Source: Desulfobacteraceae bacterium
Lineage (GTDB): Bacteria; Desulfobacterota; Desulfobacteria; Desulfobacterales; Desulfatirhabdiaceae
DNA length: 17,062 nt
NCBI GenBank assembly: GCA_027325475.1
Contig: DAIEFO010000011.1
Coordinates: 1 to 17,062, forward strand
Direction: 5' to 3'
Shown here: positions 1-7,140 of the stretch, one piece after another
Layout of the letters: every line of letters begins with the position of its first letter
Position numbering within the stretch: position 1 is the stretch's first letter
Program-made: the position numbers and the translations under genes
The notes under the pieces: model-generated
The model's database searches: none
What the model was told of the DNA's origin: nothing
The model's input: the letters and a program-made list of their open reading frames with translations, nothing else

Positions 1-924
1 TTTAACGGATTAAAACAAAGTATTCTTGCAGTCAGTGTTCTTCTGATATTGAGTTTGTGTCTGGGAGTGTTGATTCATAACGCTTTGAAAAAAAGTGTTT
101 CACCGTCAGCGCCATTGGCATCGGTTCCCGAAATTCTAAGGGTCCCCATTCACCAGCCTCCGCAGATAACGCCTCCCATCTATGAAGTATTCCCAAAGAC
201 AGAAACTCCGCCGGTGCAACCCATCATCCCGCCCAAGCATCTTCCAGAGGGAAAGCTGCCCAAGGTAGCCATTATCATAGACGACATGGGGTATAACGAG
301 CAGATTGCATCCCGATTCATTCAACTGAAGGCAGCGGTTACATTTTCAATTCTACCGTTTAGTCCACATGAACGACAAGTAGCTCAGTTGGCGAATGAAA
401 ACGGAATCGAGCTGATGCTTCATCTGCCCATGGAACCTATCGAGTATCCGGGCATAAACCCAGGTCCAGGCGCACTGCTGGAGCGGATGTCTCCTGATGT
501 ATTGCTGCATCAGTTGAATGATGATCTGGATGCTGTCCCCTATATCAAAGGGGTTAATAACCACATGGGATCCAGATTGACAGCTTCTTCCGATCAGATG
601 AATCAGATATGTTCGGTCATCAAACGCAGACATCTGTTTTTTATAGACAGCAAGACGACGTCGAAAAGTAAAGTAGCTTCATCTGCACGGTTGTTTCATG
701 TTCCTTATGCGGAACGGGATATTTTTCTGGATAATGTTCAGGACGCTGATGCCATTCGTAAACAAATTCAACTTTTGATTCAAAAAGCACTTCGAAATGG
801 ATATGCTTTGGCTATCGGGCATCCGCATAAAATTACCTGTCAGGTACTGCAGGAAGAATTGCCGGAATTGAACCGAAAAGTTCAAATTGTCCCCGCCTCC
901 GAACTGGTACATTCAGCGGGATGA
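1..924 (+). CDS. Divergent polysaccharide deacetylase family protein (YibQ/DUF610), 5' end cut by window
   Basis: The reading frame is open from base 1, and the residues before the first possible TTG start (base 49) continue a hydrophobic stretch (ILAVSVLLILSLCLGVLI). The true start is therefore outside the window, and the visible N-terminus is a membrane anchor or signal segment. A proline-rich linker follows, then the deacetylase-like domain from about base 260. Family hallmarks seen are IIIDDMG, the HLPMEP motif, NNHMGS, FIDSKTT and a late GHPH. The fold is a NodB-like barrel, and the protein probably acts in the periplasm on cell-envelope glycan; the substrate is not known for this family. 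In many proteobacteria the gene follows an S41 C-terminal protease gene, which cannot be checked here. It ends with TGA, 80 bases before yifB. Family assignment is confident; function is not. Confidence 0.88.
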   Translation, partial: FNGLKQSILAVSVLLILSLCLGVLIHNALKKSVSPSAPLASVPEILRVPIHQPPQITPPIYEVFPKTETPPVQPIIPPKHLPEGKLPKVAIIIDDMGYNEQIASRFIQLKAAVTFSILPFSPHERQVAQLANENGIELMLHLPMEPIEYPGINPGPGALLERMSPDVLLHQLNDDLDAVPYIKGVNNHMGSRLTASSDQMNQICSVIKRRHLFFIDSKTTSKSKVASSARLFHVPYAERDIFLDNVQDADAIRKQIQLLIQKALRNGYALAIGHPHKITCQVLQEELPELNRKVQIVPASELVHSAG

Positions 925-1004
925 GTATTATTGCAATGTATGGTGCGGGGTATGAAAATGTTTATGGGTAATGAAGACCTTGCACCTCAAGGGAATCGTC
1001 TGAA

Positions 1005-2546
1005 ATGCTGGCAAAAACACTAAGCAGCGCCGTCATTGGTGTTGACGCATATCTGGTAGAAGTCGAAGTGGATATTGCTTACGGATTGCCGAACTTCACA
1101 ATTGTCGGCCTTCCGGAAGCCTCTGTCAAAGAAAGCAAGGAGCGAGTCAAATCTGCTATCGGTAATTCTGGATATACATTTCCGGATGACCGCATTACGG
1201 TTAATCTCGCGCCGGCCAGCATCAAAAAAGAAGGAACCGGTTTCGATCTTCCGATTGCAGTGGGCATATTAACTGCGAGCAAATTGATCTCCAAAGAAAT
1301 CGTTTCCCGATATCTCCTTCTGGGTGAACTGTCTCTGGATGGGCGTATCAAGCCGGTGACAGGGTCTTTGCCCATGGCGCAGAGCGCCAAACAGGCAGGG
1401 TATTCCGCTATTATCGTACCTTATGAAAATCGTCGGGAAGCATCTGTCATTCAGGATATCCAGGTATTACCGGTTAAAACACTGTCTGAACTTGTCGATT
1501 TTTTCAGGGGACACATCTCTATTGCACCGGAGCAGGCCGATATTTCAAGAATTTTTGAACGCGGAGACGAGTTTGATTCGGATTATGCTGAAGTCATGGG
1601 ACAGGAACATGTAAAACGGGCGCTGGAAGTTGCAGCCGCAGGTGGACACAACCTTATCATGATCGGCCCACCAGGCTCCGGGAAAACCATGCTGGCCAAA
1701 AGACTGCCATCCATTCTTCCTCCGATCACTTTTGATGAATCCATAGAAACCACCAAAATTTTCAGTGTGTCCGGAATGCTCCAGAATGATCAGGCGCTGA
1801 TAACCCGAAGGCCATTTCGATCTCCTCATCACACAATTTCCGATGCAGGGCTGATTGGTGGCGGGCATATTCCCAGGCCTGGAGAGGTCAGCTTGGCGCA
1901 TAATGGTGTATTATTTCTGGATGAGTTGTCAGAGTTTAAAAAACATGTCCTGGAGGTTCTGCGTCAACCGCTGGAAGATCAGAAAGTCACCATTTCCAGA
2001 GCGGCCACCACGATCACCTATCCATCCAGTTTTATGCTGGTTGCCGCCATGAATCCTTGCCCTTGCGGTTATTATGCGGACCCCAAACACGAATGCTGCT
2101 GTACGGCCCAGCAAATTCAAAAATACCGATCTAAAATATCAGGGCCGCTGTTAGACCGGATTGATATCCATGTGGATGTCCCGGCTGTACCATATAAAGA
2201 CCTTATCGTACAAAAATCAGCGGAAACATCCGGTGAAATACGAGGCCGGGTCACAAAGGCCAGGTTCATTCAGTCCGAAAGATTTTCGCAGACAGCTATC
2301 TTTGCAAATGCCCAGATGTCGAGTCGCCATATCAAGAAATATTGCCAGATAACCCATGATTGTCATTCGCTTCTGGAATCGGCCGTGGACAGGCTGGGCC
2401 TTTCCGCCAGAGCGTTTAATCGCATTTTGAAAATATCGCGCACGATCGCGGATCTGGCTCAAAGTTCTGAAATTCAGATGGAACACCTGGCCGAAGCCAT
2501 ACAATATCGTACGCTGGACAGAGGGAAATATCACCAGCATGGCTGA
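1005..2546 (+). CDS. yifB: YifB/ComM family Mg-chelatase-like AAA ATPase
   Basis: A complete 513-residue protein of the usual family length (about 500-510). The N-terminal 170 residues form the ChlI/Lon-protease-like domain (starts MLAKTLSSAVIGVDAYLVEV). The AAA+ core has Walker A GPPGSGKT at residues 221-228 and Walker B GVLFLDEL at 301-308. An NPCPCGYY motif at about 350 and a nearby cysteine cluster are typical of the family. The C-terminal Mg-chelatase helical domain closes the protein. Characterised members (ComM) are hexameric helicases that promote branch migration during natural transformation; in species not known to be transformable the role is unclear. The ATG at 1005 is preceded by AAGGGA at a workable distance. 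The gene is housekeeping-like and lies just upstream of selC, so it probably marks the native chromosome side of the junction. Confidence 0.95.
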   Translation: MLAKTLSSAVIGVDAYLVEVEVDIAYGLPNFTIVGLPEASVKESKERVKSAIGNSGYTFPDDRITVNLAPASIKKEGTGFDLPIAVGILTASKLISKEIVSRYLLLGELSLDGRIKPVTGSLPMAQSAKQAGYSAIIVPYENRREASVIQDIQVLPVKTLSELVDFFRGHISIAPEQADISRIFERGDEFDSDYAEVMGQEHVKRALEVAAAGGHNLIMIGPPGSGKTMLAKRLPSILPPITFDESIETTKIFSVSGMLQNDQALITRRPFRSPHHTISDAGLIGGGHIPRPGEVSLAHNGVLFLDELSEFKKHVLEVLRQPLEDQKVTISRAATTITYPSSFMLVAAMNPCPCGYYADPKHECCCTAQQIQKYRSKISGPLLDRIDIHVDVPAVPYKDLIVQKSAETSGEIRGRVTKARFIQSERFSQTAIFANAQMSSRHIKKYCQITHDCHSLLESAVDRLGLSARAFNRILKISRTIADLAQSSEIQMEHLAEAIQYRTLDRGKYHQHG

Positions 2547-2589
2547 TGACTGCGAGAAGTTTTTCTAAAAATGATCAACCATAATTTGA

Positions 2590-2618
2590 TTGACATTGCC
2601 TGTTTCGCATAATAGATA
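2590..2618 (+). promoter_or_regulatory. Candidate sigma-70-type promoter for selC
   Basis: A perfect -35 hexamer TTGACA (2590-2595) is followed after 17 bases by TAGATA (2613-2618), a weak -10. This would start transcription a few bases before the mature tRNA 5' end at 2630. The -35 is strong and well placed; the -10 is poor, and the overlapping CATAAT (2608-2613) looks better but is only 12 bases away. Prediction only. Confidence 0.4.
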
Positions 2619-2629
2619 AGAAAGTTCAT

Positions 2630-2727
2630 GGAAGTGCACAGCTCACTGGTGGGGCTCCCGGACTTCAAATCCGGTGTGGGGCGTTAATACCGTCCCGGGT
2701 GGGTTCGATTCCCATGCACTTCCGCCA
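2630..2727 (+). tRNA. selC: tRNA-Sec (anticodon TCA)
   Basis: This 98-nt tRNA gene has all the special features of bacterial selenocysteine tRNA. The acceptor stem is 8 bp (GGAAGTGC 2630-2637 with GCACTTCC 2716-2723). The anticodon loop CTTCAAA (2663-2669) has anticodon TCA at 2665-2667. A long variable arm follows, then a T-arm with GGTTCGATTCC, discriminator G2724 and an encoded CCA (2725-2727). The anticodon reads UGA, so the host inserts selenocysteine through SelA/SelB/SelD, none of which is encoded here. No UGA-interrupted reading frame that would use it was seen in the window. selC is also a well-known integration site for genomic islands, and the DNA immediately downstream carries mobile-element remnants and accessory respiratory genes. 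Confidence 0.97.
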
Positions 2728-2735
2728 ATACCATT

Positions 2736-2810
2736 CCAGCATAGTCCAAAAAGTAAAAAAAGCCTTGAGAAATCAAGGCTTTTTTATTATCCTTTGCCCA
2801 GCTTAGTCCA
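2736..2810 (+). repeat. Short direct repeat downstream of selC, flanking the terminator
   Basis: CCAGCATAGTCCA (2736-2748) recurs as CCAGCTTAGTCCA (2798-2810) with one difference in 13. The second copy also begins a small inverted repeat, TTAGTC (2803-2808) with GACTAA (2820-2825). Such repeats next to a tRNA gene can be traces of recombinase sites, but this pair is short and no integrase gene is in the window. Confidence 0.35.
2761..2785 (+). terminator. Intrinsic terminator after selC
   Basis: Perfect 8-bp stem AGCCTTGA (2761-2768) and TCAAGGCT (2773-2780) around a GAAA tetraloop, followed by TTTTT. An A-run precedes the stem, so it could also act on the opposite strand. It lies 33 bases after the tRNA 3' end and very likely ends the selC transcript. 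Confidence 0.9.
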
Positions 2811-2834
2811 GTTGAATCCGACTAAATCCGGACG

Positions 2835-2869
2835 TTTTGGGGTATATTTTTAAAAAATATACCCCAAAA
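2835..2869. repeat. Perfect palindrome with 17-bp arms
   Basis: TTTTGGGGTATATTTTT (2835-2851) and its exact reverse complement (2853-2869) are separated by a single A. There is no T-run after the stem on either strand, so it does not look like an ordinary intrinsic terminator. It lies in a gene-free stretch (2786-3041) between the selC terminator and the transposase remnant. It could be the end of a degraded insertion element, a regulator site or a cruciform. Apart from this, no gene or RNA was recognised in 2786-3041. Confidence 0.7.
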
Positions 2870-3041
2870 AAAGGTTCCTCGCTATTTCAAGTGGGGAATG
2901 GTGATTGAACAGTTCCCAGCTTTTTGATAAGTGAGTCATGTAAAAATACTGATGTCAGCCAAAGGCGCTATGGCATGCGCAAGAAGTTTTTGAAAAAGGG
3001 AATAACAATAATCTACCCGAACGAGGCGATAAAATTTTATC

Positions 3042-3180
3042 ATGAAAGATACCGAACTGCTCCAGATCACTCTGATGTTGACAGCACCGTGGGAGGGGCG
3101 CAGTGTGATATCGATACGGCTCAAAACCATGTAAACATCCATCTGAAATTTGCCAAGGGGAGCGAAATCACCACTCGTAA
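3042..3180 (+). pseudogene. Remnant of the N-terminus of an ISL3-family transposase, frameshifted
   Basis: From ATG 3042 one frame reads MKDTELLQITLMLTAPW and hits a stop at 3132. In another frame from about 3101 the DNA reads CDIDTAQNHVNIHLKFAKGS. Joined, these follow the ISL3 transposase N-terminal pattern as remembered: MKDTEL, then LxPPW, about five residues, xxFDxExxRLDIxxDFPKGS, and then a zinc-binding CPxCG. Here a frameshift falls between W and the D-rich strand at about 3090-3101, and the cysteine motif expected next is not recognisable. The catalytic part is absent altogether, so the element is dead. A 113-codon ORF from 2924 covers the same DNA but matches the family only in this part. 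Assignment rests on motif memory without a search. Confidence 0.45.
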
Positions 3181-3420
3181 TCCCGGAATTGTTTGCCTCA
3201 CAGTGGTCAATATTCCCCTGAAACCTTACTTTTGTATCGTGCGTATTATACACTGTCGCCTGTGAATAACATCAACTAAAATAAGCGCCAATCCCAGGCA
3301 TCCCGCCCAAAATTGCACTGAAAGATGCCGATGATCGGTCTTCCACAAGAACAGTGAAAAATCTGATTTCTTGTAACGCAACAAGGTTCAGGAGACCGAT
3401 AACTATTAATTATTCCTCGT
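3181..3420. other. Gene-free stretch with a small inverted repeat
   Basis: No convincing coding sequence or RNA was seen. ATCGGTCT (3334-3341) and AGACCGAT (3393-3400) form an 8-bp inverted repeat with a 51-base spacer. Probably decayed DNA between the transposase remnant and the MITE-like elements. Confidence 0.4.
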
Positions 3421-3525
3421 TTGATGCCCTCGTAAAAAGTCAAAAACTGGTTTTTCACAATCAATAAATTCAATAGGTTGATGTTGTAAAAATGGGCTAA
3501 AACCGACTTTTTACGAGGGCATCAA
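3421..3525. repeat. MITE-like element, 105 bp, with 21-bp perfect terminal inverted repeats
   Basis: The left end (3421-3441) starts TTGATGCCCTCGTAAAAAG and is exactly reverse-complementary to the right end (3505-3525). The 63-base interior is A/T-rich with no reading frame. The bases CGTTTG occur at the left border (3418-3423) and directly after the right end (3526-3531), a possible small target duplication. The same 21-bp end occurs once more at 9511-9531, next to the second copy of the neighbouring 125-bp element, so the two elements are related or composite. Non-coding; probably mobilised in trans by a transposase encoded elsewhere. Confidence 0.8.
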
Positions 3526-3530
3526 CGTTT

Positions 3531-3655
3531 GACGACTTCGTAAAAAGTCCGGAGGCTGCGTTGCGCTGCATACTTCGTCGTTGCAGCGTACCCAAAAGTA
3601 CGCTTCACTCCTCAGGATTTGCGCGCCTTGCCTGCGAACTTTTTACAAAGCCGTC
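3531..3655 (+). repeat. MITE-like element copy 1, 125 bp
   Basis: Imperfect terminal inverted repeats bound it: GACGACTTCGTAAAAAGTCC (3531-3550) and the complement of GACGGCTTTGTAAAAAGTTC (3636-3655), 17 of 20 matching. The ends share the GTAAAAAGT core with the adjacent 105-bp element. The interior has smaller self-complementary blocks (CGTACCCAAAAGTACG). A second copy in opposite orientation lies at 9540-9664 with four differences over 125 bp. No coding capacity. Confidence 0.85.
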
Positions 3656-3814
3656 CCAAAACCTCTTTTAATAATCATCAATCTCAAATATATTGCCGAC
3701 AGTTACAACTCCTGGTGCCAGGCTGCTTTTCCATCCGGGTATGAGAGGCGTTGATGACGCTTAGTCAGTGGGACAAGACATATGGATGCAGGCAAGGATA
3801 GAAAGAGGTAAAAT
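3656..3814 (+). promoter_or_regulatory. Leader region of the asr operon
   Basis: This stretch should carry the asrABC promoter if the repeats upstream do not supply one. No convincing -35/-10 pair was found. A short inverted repeat CCTGG-TG-CCAGG (3711-3722) and GCGT-TGATG-ACGC (3748-3760) are possible operator-like elements. The ribosome binding site AGAGG (3804-3808) lies six bases before the asrA ATG. Confidence 0.35.
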
Positions 3815-4846
3815 ATGGGCTGGAAATTTACGGAAGCTGCTTTCAAGGATTTGATCGTCAAATTAAAGGCGGATTACACAATCCTGGGACCGAAACGTTT
3901 TGTCGGGCAAGGTCGCTTTTCTGATACGGATCTGATCAGGTATGATGAAATCGAAAGCCTTGATGAAATTGTTTGGAACGAGAAATCGACTTTTTCGCCG
4001 AAAGAAGTGGTTTTTCCGATCACGCAGACGCTTTTTTACTTTATCGAAGAGAAGTTTCTGGAGCCGAAACTTGATGAAAACAAGATTCTCATTTTTCTGC
4101 GCCCCTGTGACATCAACGGCATCCGCCGTCTGGATACAATACATCTAAGAAACGGCCCTCAATCTGATTCTTATTATGCACAGTTGCGGGAGCGGGTCAG
4201 ATTCGTCATGATGGAGTGCATGGAAGGCTTTGATACCTGTTTCTGCGTCTCCATGAAATCCAATATCACTTCCGATTACGACATGGCTGTTCGATTCGGG
4301 GATGACGAAGTTTTGGCGGAAGTAAAAAACGATGATTTCACCAGGTACTTCAGTCTTGATTTACCTCGGGTTGAATTCACGCCAGGGTTTGTACAGGAAA
4401 ACACCATCAAGGTAACGGTCCCCGATGGGGGTGAAATTTCAGCCGGCATTTATAACCATGACATGTGGAACGAATACAAAAGCCGGTGCATCGCCTGCGG
4501 CCGTTGCAACACGACCTGCATCACCTGCAGTTGCCACACGACAACCGACATCTTCTACGATGACAATATGCGTGCCGGGGAAAGGCGCCGGACATGGGCC
4601 TGCTGCCATGTGGACGGTTTCACGGATATGGCCGGCGGGATATCCTTCCGCAAGGACAACGGCTCCCGCATGCGATTCAAGGTGCTGCATAAAATATATG
4701 ATTACAATAAACGTTTCGGAGAGCATATGTGCGTCGGGTGTGGCCGATGTGATGACAATTGTCCTGAATACATTTCATATTCAAGCTGCATCAACAGACT
4801 CAGTCAGGTAATACAGGAGACGGACGCATGCGTGAAAATCCCATGA
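3815..4846 (+). CDS. asrA: Anaerobic sulfite reductase subunit A (iron-sulfur electron-transfer subunit)
   Basis: A 343-residue protein, the usual AsrA length. The N-terminal domain carries the family motif FLRPCDINGIRRLD (from residue about 94), shared with hydrogenase beta-type iron-sulfur subunits. Two ferredoxin-like cluster motifs are visible: CIACGRCNTTC from Cys225, with extra cysteines in CITCSC, and CVGCGRCDDNCP from Cys306. Each should bind a [4Fe-4S] centre. In the Salmonella model, AsrA passes electrons between the NADH-oxidising AsrB and the catalytic AsrC in the cytoplasm. The start ATG has AGAGG at a six-base spacing. The 3' end overlaps asrB by 19 bases, so translation is probably coupled. 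Function in sulfite reduction follows from the complete asrA-asrB-asrC order. Confidence 0.93.
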   Translation: MGWKFTEAAFKDLIVKLKADYTILGPKRFVGQGRFSDTDLIRYDEIESLDEIVWNEKSTFSPKEVVFPITQTLFYFIEEKFLEPKLDENKILIFLRPCDINGIRRLDTIHLRNGPQSDSYYAQLRERVRFVMMECMEGFDTCFCVSMKSNITSDYDMAVRFGDDEVLAEVKNDDFTRYFSLDLPRVEFTPGFVQENTIKVTVPDGGEISAGIYNHDMWNEYKSRCIACGRCNTTCITCSCHTTTDIFYDDNMRAGERRRTWACCHVDGFTDMAGGISFRKDNGSRMRFKVLHKIYDYNKRFGEHMCVGCGRCDDNCPEYISYSSCINRLSQVIQETDACVKIP

Positions 4847-5625
4847 TGCCAAAACCTCACAAGGTAATCAAAATAGACCTGGAAACCGATCTGGAGTCGA
4901 CATTTCGAATTGAAGTGGATACGCCTCCCGCATTGGGGCAATTCTATATGGTTTCTATTCCGAGAATCGGTGAAATGCCTATCTCCATCAGCGGCATCGG
5001 GCCGGGTTGGGTTGATATGACGATCCGCAATGTGGGCAAGGTCAGCCGGGCCGTGCATTCCCTGAATGAGAAATCCATATTGTTCTTGCGGGGTCCTTAC
5101 GGCAACGGCTTTCCAATGGATGAATTCAAAGGGCGGCATCTGGTTATCGCAGCGGGTGGTTCGGGCATAGCCCCGGTACGTCCTCTGCTGGAGCATTATT
5201 ACCGAAATCCGGACGAGGTGGATAAACTTGACCTGCTGTTCGGTTTCAAAACGCCTGATGACATCTTGTTCAGGCAAGATATCGACCGTTGGAAAAGCCG
5301 GTTTGATACAATCCTGACTGTTGATGATGCATGCGGCATCTGGGAAGGTGAATGCGTCGGGCTTATCACGGAATATGTAAAAAACATAAAACTTTCGGAA
5401 TATGACAAGATGGAGATTGTCATTGTCGGCCCGCCTGTCATGATAAAATTTACGGCCGCAGAATTCATCAGACAGGGAGTTTCCGAGGAAAGAATCGTCG
5501 TATCCATGGAACGACGAATGTCCTGCGGCCTGGGTAAATGTGGTCACTGCAAGATCAGCGAGTACTACATCTGTCTGGATGGTCCGGTTTTTCGCTATAA
5601 CGAGGCTGTCAAGCTCGTCGATTAA
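4828..5625 (+). CDS. asrB: Anaerobic sulfite reductase subunit B (NAD(P)H:flavin-type subunit)
   Basis: 265 residues. The N-terminal half is a ferredoxin-reductase-type FAD domain (PISISGIG and FLRGPYGNGF). The NAD-binding half has AAGGSGIAPVRPLLEHY at residues about 108-124 and IVIVGPPVMIKF further on. A C-terminal four-cysteine site (Cys233, Cys238, Cys241, Cys249 in SCGLGKCGHC and YICLDGPVF) is like the [2Fe-2S] site of PyrK-type electron-transfer subunits. It oxidises NADH and feeds electrons to AsrA/AsrC. The ATG at 4828 has GGAGA seven bases upstream, inside the end of asrA. asrC starts 13 bases after its stop. The closest alternative family is PyrK/hydrogenase gamma, but operon context settles it as AsrB. 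Confidence 0.93.
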   Translation: MRENPMMPKPHKVIKIDLETDLESTFRIEVDTPPALGQFYMVSIPRIGEMPISISGIGPGWVDMTIRNVGKVSRAVHSLNEKSILFLRGPYGNGFPMDEFKGRHLVIAAGGSGIAPVRPLLEHYYRNPDEVDKLDLLFGFKTPDDILFRQDIDRWKSRFDTILTVDDACGIWEGECVGLITEYVKNIKLSEYDKMEIVIVGPPVMIKFTAAEFIRQGVSEERIVVSMERRMSCGLGKCGHCKISEYYICLDGPVFRYNEAVKLVD

Positions 5626-5638
5626 TGGGAGGAACATG

Positions 5639-6637
5639 ATGGCACATGATGTCAACACAAAGACAGCCGTTAAAAATGCCTACCGGATTACCAAGGTGCG
5701 AGGCAAAACCGCCCTGCGGATTCGCATTCCCGGTGGGTGTCTGCATGCAAAGCATTTTGACCTGCTAAAGCATCTCGCTGAAGTTTACGGAGACGGCTTG
5801 GTTCACCTGACGACGAGACAGGGACTGGAGATTTCAGGTTTGGATTATGCCGGCATCCCCGAGATCAATCGCTTGATCATGCCTTTATTGCAGGATCTCG
5901 AGATCGGCATCGGCGTTGAGATCCATGATCCGGCAAAGGGGTATCCGTCTGCCGGAACCAGAAACATTGCCGCATGCATCGGCAGCCGGGTGTGTCCTTT
6001 TGCCAACTATGACACCACTTCTCTGGCGCAGCGGATTGAGAAGGAAATCTATCCCAACGACTACCATGTTAAAGTTGCCCTCACCGGCTGCCCCAATGAC
6101 TGCATTAAAGCCCGCATGAATGATTTCGGGATTGTGGGGATGGTTGAACCACAATACGATTACCAGCGCTGCATCGGCTGCGAAGCCTGCGTCAAGAACT
6201 GCGCCAGTCAGGTCACGGGAGCGCTGAGCATGCACAAGGGAAAGGTGAAACGCGATAAGCGGCGATGTATCGGGTGCGGCGAGTGCATCCTCAAATGTCC
6301 TACCGCCGCCTGGACACGCAACCCGGCTAAATTTTACGATATCCTCATTATGGGCCGCACCGGAAAGAAGAACCCGCGTATCGCCGAAGAGTTTATCCAG
6401 TGGGCGGATGAAGATGTCGTTGTACAGGTTATCAAGAATACATACAAGTTCATTGATGAACACATTGATAAATCCCTCCCCAAAGAACACATCGGATACA
6501 TTGTGGACCGAACGGGGTATCCGGTTTTCCGCGACAAAGTGCTGGAAGGCGTTAAGCTGAACTCCGGCGCAAGGGTGGCAAAACATGTCCAGTGGGGCGG
6601 CTGCAGATACAGCAGCGATGTTTTTCTGTCTGATTGA
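5639..6637 (+). CDS. asrC: Anaerobic sulfite reductase subunit C (siroheme catalytic subunit)
   Basis: 332 residues. It carries the siroheme/[4Fe-4S] signature of sulfite and nitrite reductases: Cys113-x5-Cys119 (CIGSRVC) and Cys151-x3-Cys155 (CPNDC). Two ferredoxin motifs follow, CIGCEACVKNC from residue about 178 and CIGCGECILKCP. The N-terminal half-domain has LTTRQGLEI, typical of the siroheme reductase fold. It catalyses the six-electron reduction of sulfite to sulfide in the cytoplasm; siroheme enzymes often accept nitrite as well. Two in-frame ATGs lie at 5636 and 5639. GGGAGG (5627-5632) is six bases from the second, so 5639 is preferred. The protein is clearly AsrC-like rather than DsrA/DsrB, and no dsr gene is in the window. 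Confidence 0.94.
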   Translation: MAHDVNTKTAVKNAYRITKVRGKTALRIRIPGGCLHAKHFDLLKHLAEVYGDGLVHLTTRQGLEISGLDYAGIPEINRLIMPLLQDLEIGIGVEIHDPAKGYPSAGTRNIAACIGSRVCPFANYDTTSLAQRIEKEIYPNDYHVKVALTGCPNDCIKARMNDFGIVGMVEPQYDYQRCIGCEACVKNCASQVTGALSMHKGKVKRDKRRCIGCGECILKCPTAAWTRNPAKFYDILIMGRTGKKNPRIAEEFIQWADEDVVVQVIKNTYKFIDEHIDKSLPKEHIGYIVDRTGYPVFRDKVLEGVKLNSGARVAKHVQWGGCRYSSDVFLSD

Positions 6638-6664
6638 TGGGTCCGATTTCATGAGGCGGTGAAA

Positions 6665-7063
6665 ATGGATATTCGAACCAAGCGGATTTATGAACAACAG
6701 GATCCGGGAGATGGAATGCGCATTCTTGTGGATCGGCTCTGGCCAAGAGGGCTCAGCAAGGAAGCCGCAAAGGTCGACTATTGGGCGCGGATGATTGCTC
6801 CGTCCAATGAACTCCGAAAATGGTATGGGCACGATCCGGCCAAGTGGACGGAATTTCAGAAGCGATATGCGGCCGAATTGGACGGACAGGCAGAGGAGAT
6901 AGCGCTTCTCTTAAAAAAGATTGGACATGGGCGTGCCACATTTCTGTACAGTTCGACAGAGAAGAAACGCAACAATGCCCATGCGCTGAAGTATTACCTG
7001 GAAGAGCGTGAGAATTCCATGAAATTTCAGCAAAAAATGCAAAACACGATTGATATCCCCTGA
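6665..7063 (+). CDS. DUF488 family protein (YeaO-like)
   Basis: 132 residues. It shows the family landmarks RILVDRLWPRGLSKE near the N-terminus, APSNELRKWYGHDPAKW in the middle and LYSSTEKKRNNAHALKYYL near the C-terminus. The biochemical role of DUF488 is not established; it is a small cytoplasmic protein without a signal or membrane segment. An upstream in-frame GTG at 6659 is only two bases from the GAGG (6653-6656), while ATG 6665 is eight bases away, so 6665 is chosen. It lies 27 bases after asrC on the same strand, so it is probably the last gene of the asr operon. It converges on the transporter gene, with 77 bases between stop codons and no clear terminator there. Confidence 0.85.
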   Translation: MDIRTKRIYEQQDPGDGMRILVDRLWPRGLSKEAAKVDYWARMIAPSNELRKWYGHDPAKWTEFQKRYAAELDGQAEEIALLLKKIGHGRATFLYSSTEKKRNNAHALKYYLEERENSMKFQQKMQNTIDIP

Positions 7064-7140
7064 TATTTATCTTTTCACACTTGCGTTGCTTTCATGGCGT
7101 ATTCTCTTTTTTATTTTTGGACTGTCGTGATCCGAGGTCA

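Noticed and set aside
952..1023. Small ORF (MKMFMGNED...) before and overlapping the start of yifB
   Set aside because: It is 23 codons, lacks a ribosome binding site and known homology, and overlaps yifB in another frame.
2924..3265. 113-codon ORF as an intact hypothetical gene
   Set aside because: Only its middle resembles an ISL3 transposase, and the matching start of that protein lies in another frame; a decayed pseudogene explains it better.
3421..3655. CRISPR-like array
   Set aside because: The repeats are inverted ends of two elements, not regularly spaced direct repeats with unique spacers.
5885..6832. Minus-strand open frames opposite asrB/asrC (also 4804-5658)
   Set aside because: They mirror conserved asr genes, have no domain match and run across gene boundaries.
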